NCBI GenBank assembly: GCA_964247735.1
Contig: CAXTVS010000013.1
Span: 1-64,000 of the forward strand
From: Lichenicola sp964247735
GTDB taxonomy: Bacteria; Pseudomonadota; Alphaproteobacteria; Acetobacterales; Acetobacteraceae
Direction of reading: 5' to 3'
Length of the DNA: 64,000 bases
Position numbers and translations under genes: made by a program. The notes below the pieces were generated by a model that saw only the letters and a list, made by a program, of their open reading frames with translations, was not told where the DNA came from and ran no database searches. Positions 34,417 to 42,496 of the stretch are shown piece after piece. Positions within the stretch are counted from its first letter, which is position 1; each line of letters starts with the position of its first letter.

Positions 34417-36417
34417 ATGCTGGGGAGAATGACCCTCGCGGACGTGGCCGTACTCGACTCGCCGATCATCATGATGGCGGGCGTGTTCATGGCCCTGGTC
34501 GTCGCGGCCATCGTCGGGACCATCACCTACACCAAGAGCTGGGTCTACCTCTGGAAGGAGTGGATCACCTCGGTCGATCACAAGAAGATCGGCATCATGT
34601 ACATCATCGTCGCCATCGTGATGCTGCTGCGCGGCTTCTCCGACGCGATCATGATGCGCGCGCAGCAGGCCATGGCGTATGGCGGCCATGCCGGCTACCT
34701 GCCGCCGCACCACTACGACCAGATCTTTACCGCCCACGGCACCATCATGATCTTCTTCATGGCCATGCCGTTCATGATCGGGCTGATGAACATCGCAGTC
34801 CCGCTGCAGATCGGCGCCCGTGACGTGGCGTTCCCGTTCCTGAACTCGTTCTCGTTCTGGATGACGGCCGTCGGCGCCATCCTGGTGAACGTGTCGCTGG
34901 TGCTGGGCGAGTTCGGCCAGACCGGCTGGCTGGCCTACCCGCCGCTGTCCGAGCTCAAGTTCAGCCCGGGCGTCGGCGTGGACTACTACATCTGGTCGCT
35001 GCAGCTGACCGGCCTCGGCACCCTGCTGACCGGTGTCAACTTCTTCGTCACCATCGTCAAAATGCGGGCACCGGGCATGACCTGGATGCGCATTCCCATC
35101 TTCACCTGGACCATCCTGTGCACGGCCATCCTGATCATGGCTGCGTTCCCGATCCTGACCGTCACGTTCGGCATGCTGTCGCTGGACCGCTATCTCGGCA
35201 TGCACTTCTTCACCAACGAGCTTGGCGGCAACCAGATGATGTACGTCAACCTCATCTGGGCCTGGGGCCATCCGGAGGTGTACATCCTGATCCTGCCGGC
35301 CTTCGGCGTGTTCTCCGAGGTGGTGCCGACCTTCAGCCAGAAGCGCCTGTTCGGCTACAAGGCGATGGTCTACGCCACCGTCTGCATCACCTTCCTGAGC
35401 TTCGTGGTCTGGCTGCACCACTTCTTCACCATGGGCTCCAGCGCCAACGTGAACGCCTTCTTCGGCATCACGACCATGATCATCTCCATCCCGACGGGGG
35501 TGAAGATCTTCAACTGGCTGTTCACCATGTATCGGGGGCGCATCCAGTACACCTCCATGATGCTGTGGACGATGGGCTTCATGGTCACCTTCGTGATCGG
35601 CGGCATGACCGGCGTGATGCTGGCGCTGCCGGGCAACGACTGGGTGCTGCACAACTCGCTGTTCCTGATCGCGCACTTCCACAACGTGATCATCGGCGGC
35701 GTGTTCTTCGGCTACATGGCGGGCCTGACCTACTGGTTCCCCAAGGCCACCGGCTTCAAGCTGAACGACAGCTGGGGCAAGGCCTCGTTCTGGTTCTGGC
35801 TTACCGGCTTCTACGTCGCGTTCATGCCGCTCTACGTGCTGGGCTTCCTCGGCATGACCCGGCGCATGAACCACTACGACAACCCGCAGTGGACGCCCTA
35901 CCTGTGGGTCGCCGCCTTCGGCGCGCTGATCATCGCGGCGGGCATCGCCTGCACCGTGATTGGCCTCGTGGTGAGCATCCGCCAGCGCCACCTGCCGCAG
36001 AACCAGGACATCACCGGCGACCCGTGGAACGGCCGCACCATCGAGTGGTCCACCTCCTCGCCGCCGCCGTTCTACAACTTCGCCGTGCTGCCGCACGTCG
36101 ACGCGCTGGACGCCTTCAACGAGACCAAGAAGCGTGGCCAGGAGGCGCGGGAGACCCCGGTCTATTCCGACATCCACATGCCGCGGAACACGCCGGCCGG
36201 CTTCATCATGTCGGTGGCGGCCGGGATCGTCGGCTTCGCGCTGATCTGGCACATCTGGTGGCTGGCGATCATCGGCATGCTGGGCGTAATCGGCACCTTC
36301 ATCGTCCGTTCCTGCAACGACGACATCGACTACTACGTGCCGGCGGCCGAGGTGGCCCGCATCGAGGGGCTGCACAACGCACGCGTGGCGCAGCTGGAGC
36401 TGACCCATGTCGCCTGA
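34417..36417 (+). CDS. cyoB: cytochrome o ubiquinol oxidase subunit I (copy 2)
   Basis: Catalytic subunit I of the second bo3-type oxidase, 666 residues, almost the E. coli length. Ligand motifs are intact: AHGTIMIFFMAMP, WGHPEVYILILP, HHFFTMG and HFHNVI. The frame is open upstream in antisense-like sequence; ATG 34417 after AGGA is preferred, and a second ATG four codons on (34429) is possible. The 3' end overlaps cyoC by 11 bases. It is similar to copy 1 but has NVIIGG where copy 1 has CVVMVT after the heme ligands. Confidence 0.95.
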   Translation: MLGRMTLADVAVLDSPIIMMAGVFMALVVAAIVGTITYTKSWVYLWKEWITSVDHKKIGIMYIIVAIVMLLRGFSDAIMMRAQQAMAYGGHAGYLPPHHYDQIFTAHGTIMIFFMAMPFMIGLMNIAVPLQIGARDVAFPFLNSFSFWMTAVGAILVNVSLVLGEFGQTGWLAYPPLSELKFSPGVGVDYYIWSLQLTGLGTLLTGVNFFVTIVKMRAPGMTWMRIPIFTWTILCTAILIMAAFPILTVTFGMLSLDRYLGMHFFTNELGGNQMMYVNLIWAWGHPEVYILILPAFGVFSEVVPTFSQKRLFGYKAMVYATVCITFLSFVVWLHHFFTMGSSANVNAFFGITTMIISIPTGVKIFNWLFTMYRGRIQYTSMMLWTMGFMVTFVIGGMTGVMLALPGNDWVLHNSLFLIAHFHNVIIGGVFFGYMAGLTYWFPKATGFKLNDSWGKASFWFWLTGFYVAFMPLYVLGFLGMTRRMNHYDNPQWTPYLWVAAFGALIIAAGIACTVIGLVVSIRQRHLPQNQDITGDPWNGRTIEWSTSSPPPFYNFAVLPHVDALDAFNETKKRGQEARETPVYSDIHMPRNTPAGFIMSVAAGIVGFALIWHIWWLAIIGMLGVIGTFIVRSCNDDIDYYVPAAEVARIEGLHNARVAQLELTHVA

Positions 36418-37021
36418 CAGCTTGGTCGCCCACCACGGCGAGTTCGCTGAGGACCATTCCCACGAGCCGAACAACGTGTTCGGCTTCTGGCTCTACCTGA
36501 TGACCGACTGCATCCTGTTCGCGACGATCTTCGCCGCGTTCGCAGTCAGCCGGCACCAGTATGCGGGCGACGTCAGCGGCCGCGACATCTTCGACCTCAA
36601 GTATGTGGGGGTGGAGACGGCGCTGCTGCTGGTCAGCTCCTCGACCTACGGCTTCGCCATGATCAACGCCTACCAGCACAGGCTCGGCCAGGTGATCACT
36701 TGGCTGGCCGTAACGTTCCTGCTCGGCGCCGGCTTCGTCGGGATGGAGATCAACGAGTTCCACCATCTCGTCGCCGAGGGGCACGGACCGGACCGCAGCG
36801 CCTTCCTGTCCGCCTTCTTCACCCTGGTCGGCACCCACGGCCTGCACGTCACCTGCGGCCTGCTCTGGATGCTGGTGCTGATGGTGCAGCTCACCGTGAT
36901 GCGCAAGCCGCTCGACACCCGCTACGTCAACCGGCTGATGTGCCTCAGCCTGTTCTGGCATTTCCTGGACATCGTCTGGATCTGCGTGTTCAGCCTGGTC
37001 TACCTGATGGGGGTTCGGTGA
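36407..37021 (+). CDS. cyoC: cytochrome o ubiquinol oxidase subunit III (copy 2)
   Basis: Five-helix subunit III, 204 residues. The N-terminus has HEPNNVFGFWLYLMTDCILF and the middle MEINEFHHL, as in the family, and it ends FLDIVWICVFSLVYLMG. It overlaps the end of cyoB by 11 bases and its TGA shares one base with the next ATG. The C-terminal helix is closer to E. coli CyoC than copy 1 is. Confidence 0.94.
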   Translation: MSPDSLVAHHGEFAEDHSHEPNNVFGFWLYLMTDCILFATIFAAFAVSRHQYAGDVSGRDIFDLKYVGVETALLLVSSSTYGFAMINAYQHRLGQVITWLAVTFLLGAGFVGMEINEFHHLVAEGHGPDRSAFLSAFFTLVGTHGLHVTCGLLWMLVLMVQLTVMRKPLDTRYVNRLMCLSLFWHFLDIVWICVFSLVYLMGVR

Positions 37022-37449
37022 TGGATCATCCCGCACTGCACGGACACTCGCATAAGACCCACATCGAGGGATCCGGGGGTGCCGGCCATGCCGGCTACGG
37101 CGCCTACGGGATCGGCTTCGCGCTGTCGGTGATCCTGACCGTCGCAGCGTTCTATCCCGTCATGGTGCCGGGCACGCTGCCGGCCGGCTGGATCGCACCC
37201 CTGATCGCGACCCTGGCGGTGGTGCAGATCTTCGTCCACCTGGTGTGCTTCCTGCACATGAGCGCCGGATCGGAGCAGCGCTGGAACGTCACCGCCTTCG
37301 GCTTCGCCCTGCTGGTGGTGTTCATCCTGATCGGCGGCTCGCTGTGGATCATGCGCAGCATGAGCCTGGGCATGGCCGACCCCGACGTGCCGGCGGTGCC
37401 GACCAGCGGTCACTCCGGCAACAGCATGGGCAACATGAACGGCATGTAG
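37021..37449 (+). CDS. cyoD: cytochrome o ubiquinol oxidase subunit IV (copy 2)
   Basis: Small three-helix subunit of 142 residues, with FVHLVCFLHMSAGSEQRWN as the family core. The N-terminus is histidine- and glycine-rich (HSHKTHIEGSGGAGHAGY) and the C-terminus ends in a methionine/asparagine-rich tail (SMGNMNGM) absent from copy 1. Such His/Met-rich ends may hold copper, but that is a guess. It closes the second cyo operon; a strong hairpin follows. Confidence 0.92.
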   Translation: MDHPALHGHSHKTHIEGSGGAGHAGYGAYGIGFALSVILTVAAFYPVMVPGTLPAGWIAPLIATLAVVQIFVHLVCFLHMSAGSEQRWNVTAFGFALLVVFILIGGSLWIMRSMSLGMADPDVPAVPTSGHSGNSMGNMNGM

Positions 37450-37475
37450 CAGGTCGCCGATACCTGGCCGATGCT

Positions 37476-37503
37476 GGCGCCCGCTGTTTCCGCAGCGGGC
37501 GTC
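37476..37503. terminator. strong bidirectional hairpin between cyoD and a convergent gene
   Basis: CGCCCGCTG at 37478-37486 pairs perfectly with CAGCGGGCG at 37493-37501 around a 6-base loop, extendable by two pairs on the outside. It sits 28 bases after the cyoD stop and 8 bases before the stop of the convergent minus-strand gene, so it could end both transcripts. No long T-run follows on either strand. Confidence 0.55.
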
Positions 37504-37510
37504 GTCACGT

Positions 37511-37948
37511 TCAACGGGGGCAGGGACTGTCCGGCGAGGGACCGGCATCGCATCCGTCGCGAAGGGCGGCCTCCGTTTGATCCTGGCTGAGTCGCCTGAT
37601 CGAGGAGATGGCGAGGCTCGCCGGCTGCTCCCCGATCGTCTCGACCTCGACGGTCGCCTGGCCAGGCTTGGCGAACAGGAACACGCAATCGTTCAGCTCG
37701 GTGCCGCTGCAGGATACCAGTTCGGGATACCGGTGCCTGATGGTGCCGTTGCCGATGTCGTTCAGGAAGAGGTCGGACCGGTTTGCAGGCAGTGCGAGAC
37801 AGGGATGGTAGCCACGCGCGCGCAAGGCTCGGACGAAGCTCCGGAAGCTGGGCAGGGGAAGCAGGTCCTGGTGCATCCACACCTGTCCCCGGGCCGGGCC
37901 GGGGCCCATGAGCATGGGCAGCGCGAGCAGCGCCACGCATGGCCTCAC
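37511..37948 (-). CDS. small exported protein coupled to the MATE gene, unknown function
   Basis: A 145-residue protein read from a GTG at 37948 whose GTGA overlaps the stop of the MATE gene. The N-terminus is a signal peptide (VALLALPMLMGPGPARG). The mature part includes YHPCLALPANRSDLFLNDIG and ELVSCSGTELNDCVFLFAKP, with five cysteines in all. No known domain was recognised. The frame upstream is open within the MATE gene but in a different frame from it, so the GTG is the sensible start. Coupling suggests joint expression, not necessarily joint function. Confidence 0.68.
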   Translation of the reverse strand: MRPCVALLALPMLMGPGPARGQVWMHQDLLPLPSFRSFVRALRARGYHPCLALPANRSDLFLNDIGNGTIRHRYPELVSCSGTELNDCVFLFAKPGQATVEVETIGEQPASLAISSIRRLSQDQTEAALRDGCDAGPSPDSPCPR

Positions 37949-39324
37949 CGCGCTGGGTATCCGGGCTTCGGGATGCGGGTGACCAGCACGAATCGCGTCG
38001 CCATCATGACCGCGATCGCCACCAGCGCTCCCGCCAGCGCGATCCAGAGCCCGGACGCGCCGTATCGCAGCCGGAACGCCAGCATCCATCCCAGCGGCAG
38101 GCCGACCAGCCAGTAGCCGAGCTGCGCCAGCACCATCGGCGTCCTGGTGTCGCCCATGCCGCGCAGCGCGCCGATCGCCACCACCTGCACCCCGTCCGCC
38201 ACCTGGAACAGCGCAAGGATGCCGAGCAGGGTGACGGCGATCCGGAACGCCGCCCGGTTTCCGGGAACCGAGGGGTCCAGGAATGCCGACGCCACCAGGT
38301 CCGGCGTGCACAGGAGCAGCAGCCCGATCGCGCCCATGACAAGCGCTGCCATGCCGATCGCCACCAGCCCGGCGCGGCGTGCCGCGATCCGGTCGCCGGC
38401 GCCGGTTGCCAGGCCCACGCGGACGTTCGCCGCCTGGCCCAGCGCCATCGGCACCATAAAGGTGAAGGTGCCGATGCCGAGCACGATCTGGTGCGCGGCG
38501 AGCGATGCGGTGCCGAGCAGTCCCGCGGCCAGGCTGGCCAGCAGGAACATCAGCACCTCGCCCGCGATCGTCGCCATGATCGGCAGCCCGAGCCGCAGCA
38601 GCGGCGCCAGCTCGCGCCGCTCGGCGCGCGGCGGGGTCACCAGCCTGCCGCGGCGCCGGCTGCCGTGTAGGCAGGCGAACAGCACCAGCACCGTGATCCA
38701 CAGGGTGGCGGCGCTGGCGATCGCCGAGCCGCGCAGCCCCAGCGCCGGCAGTCCGGCCGCGCCGTAGATCAGCGCGTAGTTCAGCAGCCCGTTGCCGACC
38801 GCCATCGCCGGAGTGACCCGAAGCAGCAGGCCAGCCTGATCGATCGCCGGCAGCATCGCCCGCATCGTCCCGAGCCCGGCCACGTAGGCCGGCGTGCCCC
38901 AGCGCAGGATGCCGAGGTAGAGCCCGACGTCGTGCGCGAGCGGCGCCGGCTCATGGAGGCGGCGTAGGATCGGATCGGCCAGGCCGAACAGCACGAACAG
39001 CGGCACAGACAGGGCGAGGCCGAGGCAGAGACCGGTGCCGTACAGCCCGGCGATGCGACGCGGCGTGCCGGCGCCGCGCGCCTGTGCCGCTAGAATGCCG
39101 GCCGCCATCAGCGGCCCCTGCAGCGACGCGCCGATGGCGAAGAACAGCGTGCCCGATAGCCCGCCGGCCGCCACCGCACGATCACCCAGGCCGCCGAGCA
39201 GGATCGTGTCGGCCAGCCCCATCGCAATCTCCGACAGGCTGACGATCGCCAACGGCACCGCCAGGCGCAGGAGGACCACGGCGTGCACCGTCTTCCCGGC
39301 TTCGACGGTTCCGACCTCGGTCAT
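37945..39324 (-). CDS. MATE-family multidrug/toxin efflux protein
   Basis: Inner-membrane exporter with 12 predicted helices in two homologous halves, 459 residues, exchanging cationic drugs or metabolites for Na+ or H+. Family landmarks are LAIVSLSEIAMGLADTILLG near the start, QARGAGTPRR after helix two, and LAAHQIVLGIGTFTFMVPMA with LGQAANVRVG in the second half. ATG 39324 with an upstream GAAG is preferred to one 24 codons earlier. It is divergent from cysS with only about 70 bases between starts. The substrate is not known. Confidence 0.9.
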   Translation of the reverse strand: MTEVGTVEAGKTVHAVVLLRLAVPLAIVSLSEIAMGLADTILLGGLGDRAVAAGGLSGTLFFAIGASLQGPLMAAGILAAQARGAGTPRRIAGLYGTGLCLGLALSVPLFVLFGLADPILRRLHEPAPLAHDVGLYLGILRWGTPAYVAGLGTMRAMLPAIDQAGLLLRVTPAMAVGNGLLNYALIYGAAGLPALGLRGSAIASAATLWITVLVLFACLHGSRRRGRLVTPPRAERRELAPLLRLGLPIMATIAGEVLMFLLASLAAGLLGTASLAAHQIVLGIGTFTFMVPMALGQAANVRVGLATGAGDRIAARRAGLVAIGMAALVMGAIGLLLLCTPDLVASAFLDPSVPGNRAAFRIAVTLLGILALFQVADGVQVVAIGALRGMGDTRTPMVLAQLGYWLVGLPLGWMLAFRLRYGASGLWIALAGALVAIAVMMATRFVLVTRIPKPGYPAR

Positions 39325-39395
39325 CGCTTCTTCACCCGGCGTGTTCGTTGCGGCACGTGCTTGCCGCCCTGCGGCCGATGCCGCAAAACCGGGCA

Positions 39396-40739
39396 ATGGC
39401 CCAGCTCACCCTCCACGACAGCCTGACCCGGACCACGACACCCCTCGTGCCGCTCGATCCGGCGCATGTGCGCGTCTATTACTGCGGGCCCACCGTCTAC
39501 GACCTGCCGCATGTCGGCAACCTGCGCGCCATGCTGTCGGCCGACCTGCTTGTACGGCTGCTTCGTGCGCTCTACCCGCGCGTCACCTTCGTCTGCAACA
39601 TCACCGACGTCGACGACAAGATCAACGCGCGGGCTGCCGAGCTCGGTATCGGCATCGACACGCTGGCTGACAGAACGATCGCCGAGCTGCACGCCGATCT
39701 CGCTGCCGTGGGGATCCTGCGGCCCGACATCGAGCCGCGTGCCACCCACCACGTCGGCGAGATGATCGCGCTGATCTCGAACCTGATCGCCTCCGGCCAC
39801 GCCTACGCGGCGGATGGCCACGTGCTGTTTTCGGTGCGGCACTTTCCCGAGTACGGCCGCCTGTCGGGACGCAATCCCGACGAGCTGCTGGCCGGCGCCC
39901 GCGTCGAGGTGGCGCCCTACAAGCGCGATTCCGGCGATTTCGTGCTGTGGAAGCCGTCGACGCCGGAGCTGCCGGGCTGGGACAGCCCGTGGGGACGCGG
40001 CCGGCCCGGCTGGCACATCGAGTGCAGCGCCATGGCGGAGCGCTATCTCGGCCAAAGCTTCGACATCCATGGCGGCGGCAGCGACCTGCTGTTCCCGCAC
40101 CACGAGAACGAGCGCGCGCAAAGCCTGTGCGGCTTTCCCGGCAGCAGCTTCGCCACTGTCTGGCTGCACAACGCGATGCTGAACGTCGACGGCGAGAAGA
40201 TGTCCAAGAGCCTGGGCAACTTCCTGACGATACGCGAGGTGCTGAAGGAGGCACCGGCGGAGGCGTTGCGCCTGCTGCTGCTCGGCACGCACTACCGATC
40301 GGTGCTGGATTTCACCCGCACCCGTCTGGCCGAGGCGCGCCGGACGCTCGACCGGTTCTACCGCGCGATCCAGCACGTCGAAGCGGATGGCGAAGGGTCG
40401 GTGCCGGACGAGTTCCTCGACGTGCTGTGCCAGGACCTGAACAGCCCCGGCGCGATCGCGGTGATGCACCGCCTGGCCGACGCCGCTCTGGCCGGACAAC
40501 GTTCGGCCGGGAAGGACCTTCGCGCCGCTGGTCGGCTGCTCGGCCTGCTGCAGGCGGATCCGGCGCAGTGGTTCCGGGCCGATGCGGATGCCGGGGCGGT
40601 GGAGCAGGCGATCGCTGAGCGGCTGGCGGCGCGCAAGAACCGCGACTTCGCCCGCGCCGATTCCATCCGCGCTCGGCTGCTGGCGGACGGCATCGTGCTG
40701 GAGGACGGGCCCGCCGGCACCACCTGGCGGCGCGCGTGA
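39396..40739 (+). CDS. cysS: cysteinyl-tRNA synthetase
   Basis: Class I synthetase that charges tRNA-Cys, 447 residues. The HIGH-type loop appears in VYDLPHVGNLRAML; zinc ligands are in YYCGPTVYD, HIECSAM and FPHHENERAQ; and the KMSKS loop is intact (GEKMSKSLGNF). ATG 39396 (MAQLTLHDSL) matches the usual short N-terminus; ATG 39378 or 39348 would add residues without family support. The stop overlaps the GTG of the downstream methyltransferase. Confidence 0.95.
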   Translation: MAQLTLHDSLTRTTTPLVPLDPAHVRVYYCGPTVYDLPHVGNLRAMLSADLLVRLLRALYPRVTFVCNITDVDDKINARAAELGIGIDTLADRTIAELHADLAAVGILRPDIEPRATHHVGEMIALISNLIASGHAYAADGHVLFSVRHFPEYGRLSGRNPDELLAGARVEVAPYKRDSGDFVLWKPSTPELPGWDSPWGRGRPGWHIECSAMAERYLGQSFDIHGGGSDLLFPHHENERAQSLCGFPGSSFATVWLHNAMLNVDGEKMSKSLGNFLTIREVLKEAPAEALRLLLLGTHYRSVLDFTRTRLAEARRTLDRFYRAIQHVEADGEGSVPDEFLDVLCQDLNSPGAIAVMHRLADAALAGQRSAGKDLRAAGRLLGLLQADPAQWFRADADAGAVEQAIAERLAARKNRDFARADSIRARLLADGIVLEDGPAGTTWRRA

Positions 40740-41524
40740 CCGGCCGCGACGGCGGCGCCGCACTGGCGCCGATCGGCAACAGCCCGGTCGTGATCCTGGT
40801 ACGGCCGCAGCTGGCGGAGAACGTCGGCAGCGTCGCCCGCGCCATGGCCAATGGCGGTCTGTTCCACCTCCGTCTGGTGGCTCCGCGCGACGGCTGGCCG
40901 CAGGAACGCGCCTGGCGCGCTGCCTCCGGTGCGGACCGGATCCTGGACCAGGCGACCGTGCACCCGGACGTCGACCACGCGGTATCCGACCTGCACCACG
41001 TGTTCGCCACCTGTCCGCGCCCGCGGCACGTGGTCAAGCCGGTGCTGACCGCGCGGGGCGGGGCAGCGGAGATGCGCGAGATCGCCGGCCGGGCCCTGTG
41101 CGTCGGCATCCTGTTCGGCCCCGAGCGCGCCGGGCTCGACAGCGACGACATGGCGCGTGCCGACGCGCTGATCCGCTACCCGCTCAACCCGGGCTTCTCC
41201 TCGCTCAACCTGGCCCAGGCGGTGATGATCATGGCCTACGAGTGGTGGCTGGCGGCCGACGACACGGCCCCGCGCACGCTGATGACCAACGAGACCCGCG
41301 TCGCCAGCAAGGGGGAGCTGGAGAACTTCATGGGCCACCTGGTCCGCGAGCTCGACGCCTGCGGCTTCCTGCGCAACCTGCCCAAGCGGCCCGGCATGGT
41401 GCGCAACCTCCGCCACTTCTTCGAGCGCGGCGAGGTGACCCAGCAGGAGCTGCGCACGCTGCACGGGGTGGTCACCGAGCTGGCACTGGGCCGGCGGCTG
41501 CGCGGGCGCGACGAGGGCGGCTGA
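40736..41524 (+). CDS. trmJ: SPOUT-family RNA methyltransferase (TrmJ-like)
   Basis: Predicted 2'-O-methyltransferase of the SpoU/TrmH superfamily, 262 residues, which in the TrmJ branch modifies position 32 of tRNAs using S-adenosylmethionine. Motif 1 is VILVRPQLAENVGSVARAM with the catalytic Asn/Arg; motifs 2 and 3 are ILFGPERAGLDSDD and IRYPLNPGFSSLNLAQAV, the knot that binds the cofactor. The start is GTG at 40736, overlapping the cysS stop, so the two translation-related genes are coupled. TrmJ against TrmL or another SpoU member cannot be settled fully. Confidence 0.85.
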   Translation: MTGRDGGAALAPIGNSPVVILVRPQLAENVGSVARAMANGGLFHLRLVAPRDGWPQERAWRAASGADRILDQATVHPDVDHAVSDLHHVFATCPRPRHVVKPVLTARGGAAEMREIAGRALCVGILFGPERAGLDSDDMARADALIRYPLNPGFSSLNLAQAVMIMAYEWWLAADDTAPRTLMTNETRVASKGELENFMGHLVRELDACGFLRNLPKRPGMVRNLRHFFERGEVTQQELRTLHGVVTELALGRRLRGRDEGG

Positions 41525-41540
41525 GGCCTCCGCCTACCGG

Positions 41541-41569
41541 TTGACTCGGCGACCGGCCGCTCCTATACG
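41541..41569 (+). promoter_or_regulatory. sigma70-type promoter of rpsD
   Basis: TTGACT (41541-41546) and TATACG (41564-41569) are separated by exactly 17 bases. Start of transcription would fall near 41576, giving a leader of about 170 bases before the rpsD GTG. It lies just after the TrmJ-like gene, so rpsD has its own promoter. Confidence 0.6.
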
Positions 41570-41602
41570 CGCCGGCTACTGCCGGAAACGTGGACGGTCC
41601 GG

Positions 41603-41624
41603 CCGGCCTCGCTTGCGAGGCCGG
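41603..41624 (+). promoter_or_regulatory. strong hairpin in the rpsD leader
   Basis: CCGGCCTCG (41603-41611) pairs perfectly with CGAGGCCGG (41616-41624) around the tetraloop CTTG. It lies about 30 bases into the predicted rpsD transcript and about 120 bases before the GTG. Ribosomal protein S4 represses its own synthesis by binding a leader in several bacteria, so this may be an autoregulatory element. It might instead be a terminator of the upstream gene. Confidence 0.4.
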
Positions 41625-41745
41625 TAACACGGAACGCGCCCGCCTCGACCTCCGGGTCCGGGCCTACCGGTGCAACAAGCGGATCAAGGCGGCGGGCCGA
41701 CGGCCTGGACGCGCACCGCATAGAAATGTCGAAAGGAGTGCGCTC

Positions 41746-42363
41746 GTGACCAAGCGCCTCGAGAGCAAGTACAAGATCAACCGCCGGCTCGGCGTCAACC
41801 TGTGGGGCAGGGCCAAGTCGCCGATCAACAAGCGCGAGTACGGTCCCGGCCAGCACGGCCAGCGGCGCAAGCAGAAGCCGTCCGACTTCTCCGTGCAGCT
41901 GATGGCCAAGCAGAAGCTCAAGGGCTACTACGGCAACATCAGCGAGAAGCAGTTCCGCAAGTACTACGACGAGGCGGTGCGCCGTAAGGGCGACACCTCG
42001 GAGAACCTGGTGGACCTGCTGGAGCGCCGGCTGGACGCGGTGATCTACCGCCTCAAGTTCGCGATGACCCCGTTCGCCGCGCGCCAGTTCGTCAACCACG
42101 GCCACGTGACGGTCAACGGTCGCAAGGTGAACATCCCCTCCTTCCTGGTCCGCGACGGCGACACCATCGAGGTGCGGGAGAAGAGCAAGCAGCTGGCCGT
42201 GGTGCTGGATGCCGCGCAGAGCGGCGAGCGCGACGTGCCGGAATATCTCGAGGTCGATCACCGCGCGATGAAGGGGCGGTTCCAGCGCAGCCCGAAGCTG
42301 TCGGACGTTCCGTATCCGGTGACCATGGAGCCGAACCTGGTCGTCGAGTTCTATTCGCGCTGA
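41746..42363 (+). CDS. rpsD: 30S ribosomal protein S4
   Basis: Primary rRNA-binding protein of the small subunit that starts 16S folding, 205 residues as usual. The N-terminal MTKRLESKYKINRRLGVNLW, the GPGQHGQRR stretch and the S4 domain (LERRLDAVIYRLKFA, NHGHVTVNGRKVNIPS) are all typical. It begins with GTG at 41746, with AAAGGAG seven bases upstream. It stands alone here, not in the alpha operon as in E. coli, with its own promoter and structured leader. The terminal residues NLVVEFYSR are the normal end. Confidence 0.97.
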   Translation: MTKRLESKYKINRRLGVNLWGRAKSPINKREYGPGQHGQRRKQKPSDFSVQLMAKQKLKGYYGNISEKQFRKYYDEAVRRKGDTSENLVDLLERRLDAVIYRLKFAMTPFAARQFVNHGHVTVNGRKVNIPSFLVRDGDTIEVREKSKQLAVVLDAAQSGERDVPEYLEVDHRAMKGRFQRSPKLSDVPYPVTMEPNLVVEFYSR

Positions 42364-42371
42364 TGCTTCTT

Positions 42372-42421
42372 GCAGGAGGCGCTGCCTCCTGCACCTCCGC
42401 CAGAGGGCAGTCGCCCTTTGG
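42372..42421. repeat. tandem palindromic hairpins (REP-like) after rpsD
   Basis: Two adjacent hairpins follow rpsD. The first is GCAGGAGGC/GCCTCCTGC (42372-42380 and 42384-42392), perfect with a 3-base loop. The second is CCAGAGGGC/GCCCTTTGG (42400-42408 and 42413-42421) with one G-U pair and loop AGTC. The motif order resembles intergenic palindromic units common in this bacterial family. They may act as a terminator for rpsD or as a REP element. No other copy was found in the window. Confidence 0.45.
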
Positions 42422-42496
42422 ACACCCGATTGATGAAACCATGGGTTCGAAGGGCGGCGCCCTTGGCGGGATCGGGCCGCGAAGCGGACCGATGGG

